Source: Mesocentrotus franciscanus (Eukaryota > Echinodermata > Echinoidea > Camarodonta > Strongylocentrotidae). Taken from it: a stretch of 64,000 bases of DNA. The stretch lies in the NCBI GenBank assembly GCA_037976565.1, contig CP137685.1, positions 23,701,195-23,765,194 on the forward strand, in the 5' to 3' direction. The translations under genes were made by a program, and so were the position numbers. The notes under the pieces were generated by a model. That model saw only the letters and a program-made list of their open reading frames with translations. It had not been told where the DNA came from and did not search any database. Positions 1 through 13,069 of the stretch are shown piece by piece (position 1 is the first letter of the stretch; each line of letters starts with the position of its first letter).

Positions 1-947
1 TAAAATAATAAAATGAATTTATTTTGTGCTTAGTAACAATATGCTTCGTAATGCAGGAGAATAATATTCACTAACTATAAGCTATGATCAATAATCTATA
101 AGTAATCCAAATGAATCCACCTGATTTAGGCGATAACAGATACGATACTTGTTTAGCAATTCATAATGAAATCGCATCAAAGTCTTTCTTTATAAGTTAG
201 TTTGGAACATTCTCCTGAGTATCCATATAATCTTCAACATAAAATGCAGTTTTCTCTGTTTATAGATTATATATCATTGAAGTAAATATTTTTATGACAC
301 AAAATTTTCTGCACAACTTCCATCGTTCATGATCTACTGATGATCCGCTTCCTGATATAACTTACTTATCTCTGGATCCGATCAAAGTCCGATGATAGAT
401 CGGATATCAATTTCGGCAAGATGGAAGAACGCTCACGGGATATTTCTTCGGGAAATATCCAATGAAAAACATAATCAAATGATGTCGAACGTGATTCAAT
501 TCATACTTCAGCCCAAACAGAATGATGATTGACTCAGATATGTAATTTTTTTGATCGATATGTGTAGATTCATATCGAAGATAAACGAGGTTTCTAACTG
601 ACCCCAAGTAGCATATTGTATATACATTTACAGGCCTTTATGCATGATACAAAAACAGACATAAAAATCTCCTAAATTTAGTATAGCAACTAGTAGGGTC
701 TATACAGATTTCTAACGGGGACTTGAAGAATAAGTAGTCCTGATTTTAAGAACTGGGGGGGGGGAGGTAGAGAGTAAATGTGGTTTCAACGAAGGGCAAC
801 CAAAGTTTCTTGTATATACACGGTAATTCTCTGTCACGGTAGGAATCCGTAAATGCATCGATCGAGTCAATGTCATACCCTTTTGATATAGGTTACAAGT
901 GGTGATTCGGCGTCTTAATCGACTAAAACCACACTTTTTGCTTTTAA

Positions 948-1135
948 AGCCTGTCTGCACTAGTTTGGCCAGGAGGGATTATACCTTACAGCGTGGTCAC
1001 TGACAGGTGGTTATCTCATCAACTCAGCTCTCAATTAACATAAGAAAAAGAGGATCATGGGGGACCAACGGGCACCGCTTAGGCATTGTTTTCTATATAA
1101 AGGGAGCAAGTAGCTACAAGTAGTGCAGTGGGGCT
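948..1135 (-). mobile_element. TTAA-flanked MITE, family A, copy 1
   Basis: This 188-bp element is bounded by TTAA on both sides (944-947 and 1136-1139). It has inverted ends AGCCCCACTGCACTA and AGCCTGTCTGCACTA. Two near-identical copies lie in the opposite orientation at 21281-21468 and 22846-23034. A TTAA target duplication is characteristic of piggyBac- and Kolobok-type transposases. The element has no coding capacity and would have been moved in trans. Confidence 0.85.
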
Positions 1136-1139
1136 TTAA

Positions 1140-2472
1140 AGCTAGTTCAGACATGCTTTAAATACATGTTACTATGCTATTTGGTATGTAACCAAAACGT
1201 ACATCAATGATGTTTAATAAAATACATTTTAAGACAATCAACATGACAGAGAAGACAAAATTAATTGAAATGAACTCTACGAAAGACATTCTAAAAAAAG
1301 CATTGTGTTGTTGTTTGCATGGTAATTATATATATATATATTTCATGTTTGGAATCTTCAATTAATCATCGGTAGACTCGACTGCGTGTTGCACACGTCA
1401 CTTTGTACAAAATAATGTTAATTAAAGTGACTCGGTAACATTGTTGAAGGTTGATGAAAAAACTGCGTAATTTTTGTATCAAATGTTACTTATTATGTTC
1501 CTTCTACTGTACTAACCCTCTAGCATGCAAAAAATCCTGAAAAAATTCTCAAATAACAAAGATATTTATGGTGTTCTTAGACGGCGTCACTGGTCAACAC
1601 CTTCTAACAGTAAATTCTCCCAACCATTTTTGAATTTTCCCAACCGTTTTTCCATGAAAATAAGACATAAGACAGGTTTTTAAAATCTTTCAACACTTAA
1701 ATGTCTAGAATGATATATAGAGCCAATTCATAGTTTTGTACATTCACCTAAAATGTAATTAAATTGTTATAATATAGTTGGGAGAAATAAGGAATCGATC
1801 AGATCAGTATTTCCCAATTTTTATCATTAATAATGGTCTGTTTTCACTCAAACTTTCAGATTATCTTTAATTTTACATCTAGCATTGAAGTCACTACCTT
1901 AGCACCATTTTCTCTCATCTGAACAATGTTACCAAGTCCCATTAATTACTAAGAAGACCTATAACATAAATGACGAAATCACATGCAAGCAAGCGTGGCA
2001 GTCTATTTGAGATCTGTATCAAATGGACCCGAAGAAAAACAAACAAATATATATAACTATATACATATATGGTAGAAAATATATCAATTCACAACGCTAG
2101 ATGGAATACACAAGAAGCATATAGGTTAAACTTGACAAGGGCTTTCGATTTATGCTCATCAGGTGAAGTGAGCATTTCATGGTTTACATGGCTATATATA
2201 CACAAGTATATGTACACAGTTGCATTCAAACGAGGACCAGGGCCCCGTCTTACAAAGAGTTACGATTGATCCAAATCAATCGTAAGTCCTCCAATCAATC
2301 GCAAGTTTGCTGTCTCCTATCTCTTATGTACATAGTTACGATTGATATCAGTCGCAAATAAGTTACGATTGATATCAACTCTTTGTAATACGGGGCCCTG
2401 GAGTATAAAGCTGTATAATAGATTAAGAGACATAAAGTCAAATGTTAATCCATAAGACAGCTTAAATATATA

Positions 2473-2510
<38 letters not shown>

Positions 2511-3720
2511 GATACACAATACAATACGATGCAACTCATATACGAGGAACATACTTCGATATAAATCCTATAAAACTAATGGGTTTGAGTTTTAACTTTT
2601 CCATTGATTCATTGATATACGATTGTACATTTCTGGAGTGATAACCTATCAAAGCAAATCATGTTAGATGTTCCATGTCTTTATACTAAATTTAAAATAT
2701 ACGCGCTTCAAATAATACCTGTATATGGTGATATTCCAGCTTTAAATACACCCCAGATTTACATGAGAGCAACCACGTAAGTTGATGGTCGACGCACCCG
2801 TACGCGCTCGCATAGCAACACGGCCTGCACGAGTAGGACTTGGGCTCCGTGCGTGACTTCGGCTCTGTTTTATGTTATCCTTTATTTTCTTCATAATCCT
2901 TAATTGTTAGCCTATATATATATATTGCCGGTGGAGGTTTTTTCTTTAAGTTGATTTCATACCTTCTAACGGAACCCATTTTTAACGGTGATAGGCAGGT
3001 ACACTTTAAGTAGATTCGAGTTTTCTTAAAACTGCTCATCAACTGTCTTATTGATCTTCTTGATTCCGCTATTCTGACGACGACGTTGATTTTATGTGAT
3101 GAATAAATTTATGTCATGAATAAATTCATGTGATGAATAAAATAATTGAAAATAGCCCATTCCAAAAAAGAGGTTACCGCCTCAAAAGATTGATATAAAT
3201 TTGAGTCCATTTGCATTATGATCACGAGAAAAAGCCTTTCGCACTTTACACACGTTGAAATCCAAGTGAGTGATTAGAGCAAATCCATTATTTCGTGGTC
3301 TCGAATAAATATTCATAATTCCTCGAGGCCTTTCACTTAATGACTTTATGAGATTTGGAGTGTTCGAGTAATGTTTGCTTCTCATTATTTTGTTTGGAAT
3401 AAATATAAATAAATAAAGTAATAACAATCCAGTGGATTCTGTTTTGTTTTCCCATAGTGAGAAGTTGACATGTATGTGATTAATTTTAAATCTCGATATG
3501 GGGATAAAGATGTATTATATTGAGGACCAATTATATTATAGACATTGAATTACCTCCGGCAGAACATGTTAGCTGCTAAGCTCATAATATCCTTAATACC
3601 AGCCATGGATTTGACAAAGAGCATTGTGCAAATAAAATTATTCGTTTTTATTTTATTAGATTTGATATAGACTAATACAAGGATTATCATAGCCGACGGT
3701 CTTTCCTGCAACGAAACATA
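1140..3720. other. Intergenic, no gene seen
   Basis: AT-rich DNA without a supported reading frame. It contains the MITE at 2237-2401, a TA microsatellite near 2479-2505, and a 17-bp tandem repeat (GTGATGAATAAATTTAT, three copies, 3096-3142). Confidence 0.7.
2237..2401. mobile_element. MITE with CCAGGGCCCCGT inverted ends
   Basis: A 165-bp element with inverted ends of about 25 bp (CCAGGGCCCCGTCTTACAAA on the left; CCAGGGCCCCGTATTACAAA read inward from the right). The interior has several ATCAATCGTAA-like repeats. Its ends resemble those of the element at 27938-28407. No clear target duplication is seen. Confidence 0.7.
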
Positions 3721-4222
3721 CAGTGCGTCCCAAAAAAAACGAAACCGTAGCAATAAACATAGTTGACAAAGAAGACGAAAGACTTGACGCATGGCTGGTC
3801 GTCAACGAAACGGAGTTAAGTCTTTTGTCAACTCTGTTTGTTGCTACGACAGGCAGCCGGTGAAAACGAACTCGTTTAATCAAATTACGGAAATGCAAGC
3901 ATTACTTTAAACAAACAGAACTTAGTGTTAGTCCTGGCTCATTTTTCCTGATTGAGGTGTCATATGAAAGGGCAGAAATTGAACTTTCTAGAAATGTGGT
4001 TTTCTCTTTGAAATCAGATACAGCCCGCCAAATGACTTTTTGGTTTCCTCTCTTCGGATTGTTTTTAATCACGCATGCGTGAAATATGCATCATATGAGT
4101 TGTATCAAATGAAAGAGGAGGATCTAAGCTTTACAAATATGTGTCATTTATGAATTATAATTGCGATTAAGTTATGATAAAACATCGATAATTCTCGGTT
4201 TCGTTTTTTCTGGGACGCACTG
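3721..4222. mobile_element. Non-autonomous Tc1/mariner-like element, 502 bp
   Basis: The inverted ends begin CAGTGCGTCCCA and continue to AAACGAAACCG. The element is flanked by TA on both sides (3719-3720 and 4223-4224), the target duplication of the Tc1/mariner superfamily. No transposase reading frame remains. Confidence 0.8.
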
Positions 4223-4407
4223 TATAAGTTTTCACACTTAACGAGAAATAGCTGAAATAAAAACAGCTGTATACAGTATCGTCATTACAGCGATAACCTA
4301 AATAACATTGGATGCGAAGAAGACTGAATTTCATTTTTTCAAGTCTTTGAATTGTCTTTGAATTTCATCTGTCGCAAAGGATGGAAGGTAGGAACCTTGT
4401 CTGAAAG

Positions 4408-4757
4408 AAGAAGAAGAAGGAAAAGGAGAAGCAGAAAAAGAAGAAGAAGAAGAAGAAGAAGAAGAAGAAGAAGAAGAAGAAGAAGAAGAAGAAAGAAGAA
4501 GAAGAAGAAGAAGAAGAAGAAGAAGAAGAAGAAGAAGAAGAAGAAGAAGAAGAAGAAGAAGAAGAAGAAGAAGAAGAAGAAGAAGAAGAAGAAGAAAGAA
4601 GAAGAAGAAGAAGAAGAAGAAGAAGAAGAAGAAGAAGAAAAAGAAAAAGAAGGAGTAGAAGAAGAACAAGAAGAACAAGAAGAAGAACAAGAAGAAGGAG
4701 GAGTAGAAGAAGAAGAAGAAGAAGAAGAAGAAGAAGAAGAAGAAGAAGAAGGAGACG
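4408..4757. repeat. Long GAA/TTC tract
   Basis: About 350 bp of nearly uninterrupted GAA triplets with a few AAA, GGA and CAA variants. Reading frames across it encode only poly-Lys/Arg/Glu or poly-Leu/Ser/Phe, so it is not coding. Tracts of this length and purity can form intramolecular triplex DNA. Confidence 0.95.
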
Positions 4758-4951
4758 AAAGGACACGGGCTATTATTACAAGTTAGAAATCTAACATAAA
4801 ATTATCTTGTAGTAATAAACTTTGAAATCAATTCAGCAATTCCGTTTATCTATTTCAGAAAATTAAATATATAATGTAATATATCCTGATGTACTTCCTT
4901 AAAAATATATTAATGTATATAGATATAATATATTAATGTATATATATATAA

Positions 4952-5135
4952 CACGATCGCAAATATTTTCGAAAAATCAACTGAAGGGCAATATCCATAT
5001 CCTATTGTATGTCCCATATAAATAATGTTCGGCTTACGTAATACGTCATTGTCATGTTCGCACATTTCAAAATGTGACGCACAAGGCTATTGAGATTGCC
5101 TTACGTTGATTTCTTCGAAAGTAGTTGCTACCGTG
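4952..5135. mobile_element. MITE family D (CACGATCGCAA ends), intact copy
   Basis: A 184-bp element with inverted ends of about 30 bp, CACGATCGCAA on the left and CACGGTAGCAA read inward from the right. It is an uninterrupted relative of the copy at 9943-10646 and shows the empty site of the transposon inserted there. A solo right end lies near 8428-8458. Confidence 0.7.
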
Positions 5136-6288
5136 TTTTCTATATACATGTATATAAATATTTTTCCAATATTTTAGTATTTCTCACATTACACGCAAAA
5201 ACATATGTATTGAAAAATGTGTATAGAGCAATTGGCTTGAATTTGGCAAGTGACACATAAAGTTGGACCTATACTATTGCAAAACAAATATAAAACAACA
5301 ATCATGATATGCAGATACCGATAGCATAGAATAGCATATAGCAAAACTATAAATGTTATGAAACAAAATATAGAATAAAGTACAGAACATGAACAGTTAA
5401 CAATACTAATACATGCTTGTAATACAAAGAACGTATTTCATGTCACTATCATATTTAAAAATATATTTCATAATACGCATGATTCATTGACACATGTATA
5501 TTCTAACAAAAGGCAGCATGAAATATTTAAAATCTTATATTCTTTAAGATATACAAAATGTCATATACGGCTAGATTAAAAAAATAATGAAAATAAATGA
5601 AAAAATGACAGTTTAAAGTTATTGATTTATGATTTCACTAATGTATTGATTAGTGCAAAGGATATTGAATTAAAGTAGTTTTCATCATGATATATATCAA
5701 AATTTGATATTGATGAAGACAAATAAATGAATACATTCGATGATGAGTGAAATTTGATCTCCTTGCTTCAACAAAGCTCCTGATTGCAGCCGTACTCAAA
5801 ATAGTTAATGGAACAGAAATGACATGCTAACACGAGCCGAAAATCCTATTGAAATCTCTCTTTTCAGAATCGTGAGATAATGAAATCCTCCCATTCTTGT
5901 CCATTTTAGAGATAGAATTGCGCCTGAGTGATCAATATACGAATACAGTAACGTTGTCCTTGTAGATTGAAGTATTCCTTATTTCAAGCAACACGAACCG
6001 ATTCATACAATAAAGCAACCGGTTCTTTTTATAAGATAGTGAAAATGGTGAAAAGGAAGAGACAATACAATAAAATTGGAGTTTGGGTAATTGCATGTAA
6101 AGAGATGAGTTGCAGCTTGATGTATCTCGAATTGAATATAGTTTTTATTAATCACACATCAACAAGGATATGTCTGATTTCAACAGAATTTAATATTTTT
6201 CTTAAAAATCATGATAAGTTAAATGCGAACGCAGTGGATTTTTTTTTGAAGGAGAGTTGCGTACAATGAAACCAATATAAGTAATGGG

Positions 6289-6295
<7 letters not shown>

Positions 6296-6335
<40 letters not shown>

Positions 6336-6427
6336 CAGAGAGGGGCATACAGAGAGAGAGGGAGAGAGAGAGAGAGACAGAGAGAGACAAGAGGCATACA
6401 GAGAGACAGAGCGAGAGACAGACAGAA

Positions 6428-6466
<39 letters not shown>

Positions 6467-6530
6467 GAGACAGAGACAAGATGCATATAGAGAGACAGAG
6501 CGAGAGACAGACAGAAAGAGACATAGAGAC

Positions 6531-6601
<71 letters not shown>

Positions 6602-6602
6602 G
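6296..6602. repeat. GA microsatellite with GACA/GCATA variants
   Basis: About 300 bp of (GA)n interrupted by GACAGA blocks. It includes a duplicated block with GCATA, AGACAGAGCGAGAGACAGAC and GAAAGAGACA near 6394-6432 and 6482-6522. Serine/leucine-rich reading frames here are artefacts of the repeat. Confidence 0.9.
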
Positions 6603-6742
6603 GGAGAAAGAGACTAAACAAAAAGGATACAGGTGATGTGGAAGGTTAGATAAAACAAATTTCTTAAATGATTGATATCCGAAAATGGTATATGGAAATG
6701 GAGAAATAGTAAGGAAGGATGGAAGAGGAAGATGGGGAGAGG

Positions 6743-6785
6743 AGGGAACCAGTTCAAGATAGTTACTCTCTTGAACTGGTTCCCT
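6743..6785. repeat. Perfect 17-bp hairpin with 9-nt loop
   Basis: The arm AGGGAACCAGTTCAAGA (6743-6759) is followed by a 9-nt loop and its exact reverse complement (6769-6785). It lies in noncoding DNA. The stem is shorter than a typical animal microRNA precursor. Confidence 0.8.
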
Positions 6786-9093
6786 TATCTAAAATGGTTA
6801 TACAAAAATGCTCATTTTTTTTCTTCTTCTGAGGCAGATATTGTGTTTTAAGCAACATCAAGGTTACATGAGATACTTTCTAACAATTTTGACAATGTTT
6901 TCTTTTTCTTCCCGTGATCATTTTACATTTCCTTCTTCTGTTAGAAAGGGAATGTAGAAAAAGACAGACTCTAAGATATTGACAGAACATTACGTTCAAC
7001 CTGTTTTCACAAACGGTAATGTTCCGTAGAAACCGAGACATAAAACTCGCCCAAATTTACCGTGAAACTGAATTGACAATATTCAAAAAATGTCCTAATA
7101 TGATTTATCTTATTTGATTACGGCCCCTGCTTGATTGAATTTTGCCATCGACAGGTTACCATTGAGTAGTCTCTTGATTACGTTACCAAGTAATTTCACC
7201 TCAATTTCCTTTTTTTTCTCATAGTCGCTATAACTCTCTTCTAACAAACATCATCTCTCTCTTCCTCTCTCTCTCTTTCTCCGTCCTTCATTCCCTCTCT
7301 CTATCCCTTTCTCTCCCCACTCTCTCTCTCTTCCCCCATTCCTATTTCGTCTTGCTCTTTCGTTCACTCTCAATTATCCACACTCTCTGTCGCCCCCTGT
7401 TTACTTTCCCCTCTCTACTTATTTTCTAAACTCTAATACTATCTTTCATCCATTTGATCAAACATTATACTCCGTTGCCAGACCTTTTCCCTCCTCTTCA
7501 TGATCTTCTTCTCAATTATAATTCCATCTGCTCATTCATCATTCTCCCAACTCTTTCCGGAATAAGCAGCACAACAACAAACGCAGGGAAATAAAAACCA
7601 AACTCGGCGTCTGATTCATACTCTAATTCCTACCATCACGCATGCGCACGTATACCCTCTTGCTTGGTCGCTACCGTGTAAATGATTTACTTTTGCATGA
7701 TTTCATTTGCGTCTTCCTCATCAAATTTTCTCGCTATTTTCTTCATATCATTACATCGTTTTGTTGAGGTCTCTTATTTAATGTAATATGTTCACCTCAC
7801 TTGTATGCAGCGCGTTGTCCTAGTCACAGTGTCCGCACCAAACAAAGTTGATTTTTCTCCGCGTTTCCTCTCCAATGGGCTTTCAATGAATGATAATAAA
7901 AAAAGAAACATAATGAAATCAAAGAGAGAGAAATAACTCAATTGAAATATCAAATGAAATTAAGAAAGAGAAATTTGATTTTAAAATTAGGTTATAGCGC
8001 AGCACGAGAGGCGAAGGGTTAGGTACTCGATTATATTCCTATCGACAGCTCGCTCGATCAGGCTAGCTATAACTAGCAAGCATGTCATAGTCGGAGTCTC
8101 ATGTTTATGTTTTCATGCCTTCTTGTATGAATCAGAAGGGTGGCGCGTTTAAATAAACTAAAATGGCGTCCCATTATCAACACGTTACCAAGCCCTTGTA
8201 AATTTGATCAACAGCATTGTCGTTACATTCGCCAGGAATTTATGTGCATGATGGGATTAATCATCCGTGAGATTCAGCTCTTTATATGCCACACAAATAA
8301 TCACACTGTGTCATTTTGTATTGATCATTGGATAGATATACCGAAGGCTTCAATATTATTTAATATTATGTTTACAGCGCGTGTATATACTGGTATTAAA
8401 ACGGTTGTTACGGAGCTAATCGATACCGATTGATTTTTCGAAAGTAGCTGCGATCGTGCTTATTTAACAAAAAACAACAATAAACAAACACTTTATTGAA
8501 TAATGATCAAAACACCCAGGTCTCAGGCTGTATTGGATGTTTGTAAAGATACAGTAAAATAATTGCTAATCAACAAATCTGTTTGTCCTTTCAATTATAT
8601 TGAAATTCACTGTGACATCACGCCACGTGATACGCAAGATAAAATAGAAGTAAGTAAGGAAAATACTTTAAAAAAAAAACCTTGATGCGAAGAAGCATCC
8701 TCATGAAAAAGACAAAAATATTATCTACACATCCTGCTGCGTAACATATACTGAACAAGTGATTAGACAATGTCATCGCATGTCAGCCATAAATGTAAAA
8801 AATAACCACTTAACCAAATAATGGATTATTTCAATTTTGTAGTTGATAAGTGGGCGAAATATTTTAACATTTACGGATTTTTTTTGACATTTGCGGTTGA
8901 CATGTTATGACATTTGTGGTTATTTTGAAATTTCGGGCTCTACAGACACCCGTTATATTCTTGTCAGATTTTAGTGAAGGAGAAAAATATGTTTTTTGTT
9001 TTGTTTGTTTGTTCGTTCGTTTGTTATTGATGTTGCTATTAGTGTTTATTTTAACCTTAGTGGACCACCATCATGACTCTTAAGGTTTAAGTA

Positions 9094-9302
9094 CACTCTA
9101 AAAACTGAAATGTTATATCTCAATTTAAAAGGGCAGACGAGTGACCACTCTTTCAAAATGTCAGATTGATACTTTTAACATGCTGGATTCAACCTTTATA
9201 GTGTTGGATCCAGCATGTTCAAAATGTTAATCTACCATTTTAAAAACGTGGTCACTCCTCGGCCCTTTTAAATGGTGATTTAACATTTCAGTTTTTAGAG
9301 TG
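9094..9302. mobile_element. Foldback MITE with about 100-bp arms, TA-flanked
   Basis: Nearly the whole 209 bp is one imperfect palindrome. The arms start CACTCTAAAAACTGAAATG and end near GCTGGAT at the centre. TA lies at both edges (9092-9093 and 9303-9304), which suggests Tc1/mariner-type mobilisation. Confidence 0.8.
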
Positions 9303-9995
9303 TAAGGTGTCATTACGGGTGAATTAATTGTCAGCTTTTGTTGACAAATCTAAATATTCGGAGCCGTTTAATTTGTTTCTGTTTGGTGGATATTTTCTCT
9401 AGCTTTGTCCTAAATTCCACAAACTGCATTCTTTTTATAATTGCTTTTTTTTTTTTTTTTTTTTTTACTAGTCGGAATATATATTGCTTGACACCCACGT
9501 GATGAATATTGTATGGATATCTATTAATAAAATTATTCATACCCTTACAAAGTTTAGTATTTTTTTAATTATGTGAAAAATTGATTTGTCCCGATTTATG
9601 TTTCTTGAGAATGTGACACATCTAAAATTATTCAACGAAGGCCCTAATTCAACCAGTCTGCCTTTCATTCTTGAGTTACAAAAAAACACAAAAAACATCA
9701 AATTTACAAGGGGTATGAATAATTCATTTGTTATGTCTGCGCGGTGCTGAATTTCGCATGACAACGCATGATTTTAATCAACATATTTTTGGAGCTTACC
9801 AGCATTCAATGCTATATATATTTATTCCTAAATTCACTTATTTTGTTGGTCACTATTGTTCAACTTCCATCGTATCATTTACCTTGCTAATTTATCTTGT
9901 CGTTTGTACAATGTCTTTACGTTGGATGTTGGTCTATTAACTCGCTCGCAAGAAAAGAAAAATTAACCTAAAGGCAATTCCTATACCCTATTGTA

Positions 9996-10521
9996 CAGTG
10001 AAACCTGTCTACAAAGACCACCAAAAGAAGACAAGAAAAGTGGTCTTTCTAGGTAGTTGCTCTTTATGTACAGGTTCCTTTAGTACATGTTTCAATGAGA
10101 AACTATTTTCAAAGGAAACACAAAATGTGGTCTTTGTAGACAGGTGGTCAATTAAAGAGAAGGTTGAGTTCTGGGAAGAGGTGAAAAATAATTTGTGAGC
10201 GTTAATCATTGTATTATGCAAGTGTGGAAGAACATCAGAAAAAAAAATGTTGCCTGAAAAGCACGGCTCTTCAAATGCCTTCATATTCTAAATATGACAT
10301 GTAACAGCTTAAAAAAAACGGACCACATTTTATGCCACATGTTTGTGTAGTCCCATATACATCTTTCTGTGTACAGTCATTTTGATGATTCCAGAACCTT
10401 GCAGTACACACCAATACTTATATGCTAGATGATCAACCTTTTCTGATTGATTCCACAATGTTTCTTTCACAATGCAATCACATGACCAGAACTCAACTTT
10501 ATCTTTAAGCAGGTTTGACTG
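9996..10521. mobile_element. TA-flanked MITE family C, copy 1 (interrupted)
   Basis: The ends are CAGTGAAACCTGTCTA on the left and CAGTCAAACCTG read inward from the right, with TA on both sides. Removing the nested 349-bp family B element leaves about 173 bp, matching the uninterrupted copies at 40021-40176 and 49511-49683. Confidence 0.8.
10156..10504. mobile_element. TTAA-flanked MITE family B, copy 1
   Basis: A 349-bp element with inverted ends AGAGAAGGTTGAGTTCTGG and AGATAAAGTTGAGTTCTGG and TTAA on both sides. It is inserted into a family C MITE. Other copies are at 12687-13069 and 42983-43369. Confidence 0.85.
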
Positions 10522-12686
10522 TATATCCCATAGAAATTACACTTAATTATGTAGTACGTCATTATAGTATTCACATATTTCAAAATGTGATTAACAAGGC
10601 TATTGAAAATGCCACAGGTTGATTTTTCGAAACTCTTCGCGGTTGTATTTCTTGTGTCCATTTTGTACGACTCGAGTCTATTTCTACTGAATTAAACCAT
10701 TCGCGCTCCTTAATAGTCATTGTTATTACTTTGACATTTGACAATAACATAAAATATAGGCAGAAACTTGAAGGAATTAATTGAATATTGTAGTACTCAA
10801 TCAATATTTTATTGAAGGTAATATAATTATGGCCTGTTTCTTATTATGTCAATGTACGTCATTGTAAGATATATATAGCTTTACATTACCTGTGTTTCTT
10901 ATTTTTTTTAAACGCGAGCTGTTTACAAAGATGGCGATTTTTTGTTGTTGATTTTTTAATTTGTCCTCTTTCAATCCAGAGCTAGATTTTGATGGCAGCC
11001 ATATGTGTTCTTTGAAATATGAGCTCGATCTTTTCATTATTTATTGTTTTACCTTAACCAATCAGAACAAAAAAATAGGCCTATGCGGGATTTCTTTCGC
11101 CATAACAGTGGATAATTATTATATGTATATTACTTGAGAACAAATCCTGACAATAGCAACACAAGTGAAATAAACTGAAATAGACGGAGGCTGAGGTAAA
11201 AATTATATAATTAGCCCTCGAAAAAAAAAAGATTCTACTACCCAAATCTGATTCCACTGATTCCACTGTGGAAAAGGACAGGTACATAGTTCTCGGAGAC
11301 AAATTAATTTTTTCTTTTCATTTTCATTTCATTTATTCAATTTTTCAAACATAAAATAAAACAATATAAAATGTTGACATGTGCAGGCCATGGTTGATAA
11401 TCACAAACAAATAAACAAACTTGCAATAAATAAATGTATAACATGGCTTCTATCATAAAGAATAAACAATTACGTTTTTCCCCCATTATGTACAAGAAAC
11501 TGCATGATCCGATTTAGCTTTAAAAAAAATTAGCAAACATACTTTATGCAAATCATGTTGCTACTATAGTTGTCTATTTCGCACTAAACCATTTTAAACA
11601 AAGTTTTTAACAAATTGTCAGTGCAAAAAGGAATATGTTGAGAGAAGCGAGTATAATGCAAAGTTATTTTGAAGCAGATTTTATTACTAAAGGACATTAT
11701 ACTTATCTTAAATATCGTCTAACGAAATAGTGTTATTTTCTCTATACACATTCTCTATATAGTAAGCCTTTTGACTTATTCATGCAGAATCATAGTGAAA
11801 TCTGTCAATTCTTGACTACCTGTCCTCGACATTATCTCCTTTCTCATCGAAATCAGAATTGTATTATCCATATCTCGCCATTGACTAGATTTCCTCACAC
11901 GCACCAAGCGAAATCAAAGGATTCGCGAGATAACGCTTGATTTGTCTGTATCTATCAATCTTCCATTTGATAAGCACAGGTTCGTGTGATAAGAAGATTC
12001 AATTCCAAATGAAGAAGAGACGGAGAAAAAGAAAAAAAAATCAAATCAGCTATATCCTAATGACGTTCGTCAATCACGTATTATTCAATATCTGTCAAAC
12101 TTACTTAAGGTGTGTCCGCATACCGCTCAAGGTGTGTTTACATGGAGTCGGTTTCTTTTGGGTTTATTTACATTTTATAGAAGAGTTTGACAAATATGAT
12201 TCACTACTGAAGATACATTAGGTCTAATCGTGATTATTCCAGTGAGGCATTTATTTTATAAATACATTTAATACCTAAATACCTACATCTAAATATAATT
12301 ATCTCCCTAGCGTAAAAATGTGCCTGTTGCTATAAGTGTGTAATAAACAAGCAAACACTATCTAACAGTATTCCTTTTTTGAATTGTTGATCGCAGGTTT
12401 GGTGAATATCCTATTATGTGCATGTATTGACTGACAATCAAACCTAGAAGATGCCGAAACAAAATACATACGTTTATCAAAAATGGGCAGGCCTATTGTA
12501 GTCTTACACGTGAGATCCCATCTATCATTGTGTAATAGCTCCTAACATATCGTCTATCATTGATTGACAGTACAACTTAGTCTTGAATTTTGACTTTCTC
12601 TGTTGAGAGCTAGAAAGGCGTTAACTATGTGTGGTTTAAAGCCCTTTTGACTCTCATCAGACGTTTTGTAAATGCGATGTGCTTAA

Positions 12687-13069
12687 AGAGAAGGTTGAGT
12701 TCTGGGGAGAGAATTTGTGAGCGTTTTCATTGTTATTATGAAAGTGTGGAAGAACATCAAAGAAAAAATGTTGCCTGAAAAGCATGGCTCTTCAAATGCC
12801 TTCATATTCTAAATATGACATGTAACAGCTTTTTAAAAAAGGACCACATTTTATGCCACATGTTTGTTTAGTCCCATATACATCTTTCTGTGTACAGTGC
12901 TTGTTACTTTTACCAAGACTGGGCCAAATTTCTCATCATTTTGATGATTCCAGAACCTTGCAGTAGGCCTACACACCAATACTTATATGCTACATGATCA
13001 GCCTTTTCTAATTGATTCCACATCGTTTCTTTCACAATGCAATCGCATGACCAGAAGTCAACTTTTTCT
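12687..13069. mobile_element. TTAA-flanked MITE family B, copy 2
   Basis: A 383-bp copy with TTAA at 12683-12686 and 13070-13073. It carries an internal segment absent from copy 1, so copy 1 may have a short internal deletion. Confidence 0.85.

Larger units (their letters stand above)
5136..9093. other. Intergenic, no gene seen
   Basis: Apart from the GA tract and the hairpin listed separately, there is only a CT-rich stretch at about 7255-7335. The longest reading frames show no family resemblance. Confidence 0.65.
9943..10646. mobile_element. MITE family D copy split by nested insertions
   Basis: The segments 9943-9995 and 10522-10646 align with the left and right parts of the intact copy at 4952-5135. 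The break falls at the TA of CTATTGTA, where the family C element 9996-10521 is inserted. That element in turn contains the family B element 10156-10504. Confidence 0.7.

Noticed and set aside
4331..4786. Long reading frames of poly-Lys/Arg/Glu and poly-Leu/Ser/Phe across the GAA tract
   Set aside because: They are open only because the triplet repeat lacks stops; all frames on both strands are open alike.
5967..6269. A 100-codon reading frame just before the GA tract
   Set aside because: No domain, no plausible splice sites or promoter; typical chance frame in AT-rich DNA.
6202..6621. Serine/leucine-rich reading frames over GA/CT microsatellites (also at 13.6, 16.4, 19.1, 23.6 and 32.4 kb)
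   Set aside because: Composition artefacts of dinucleotide repeats with no domain and no start context.
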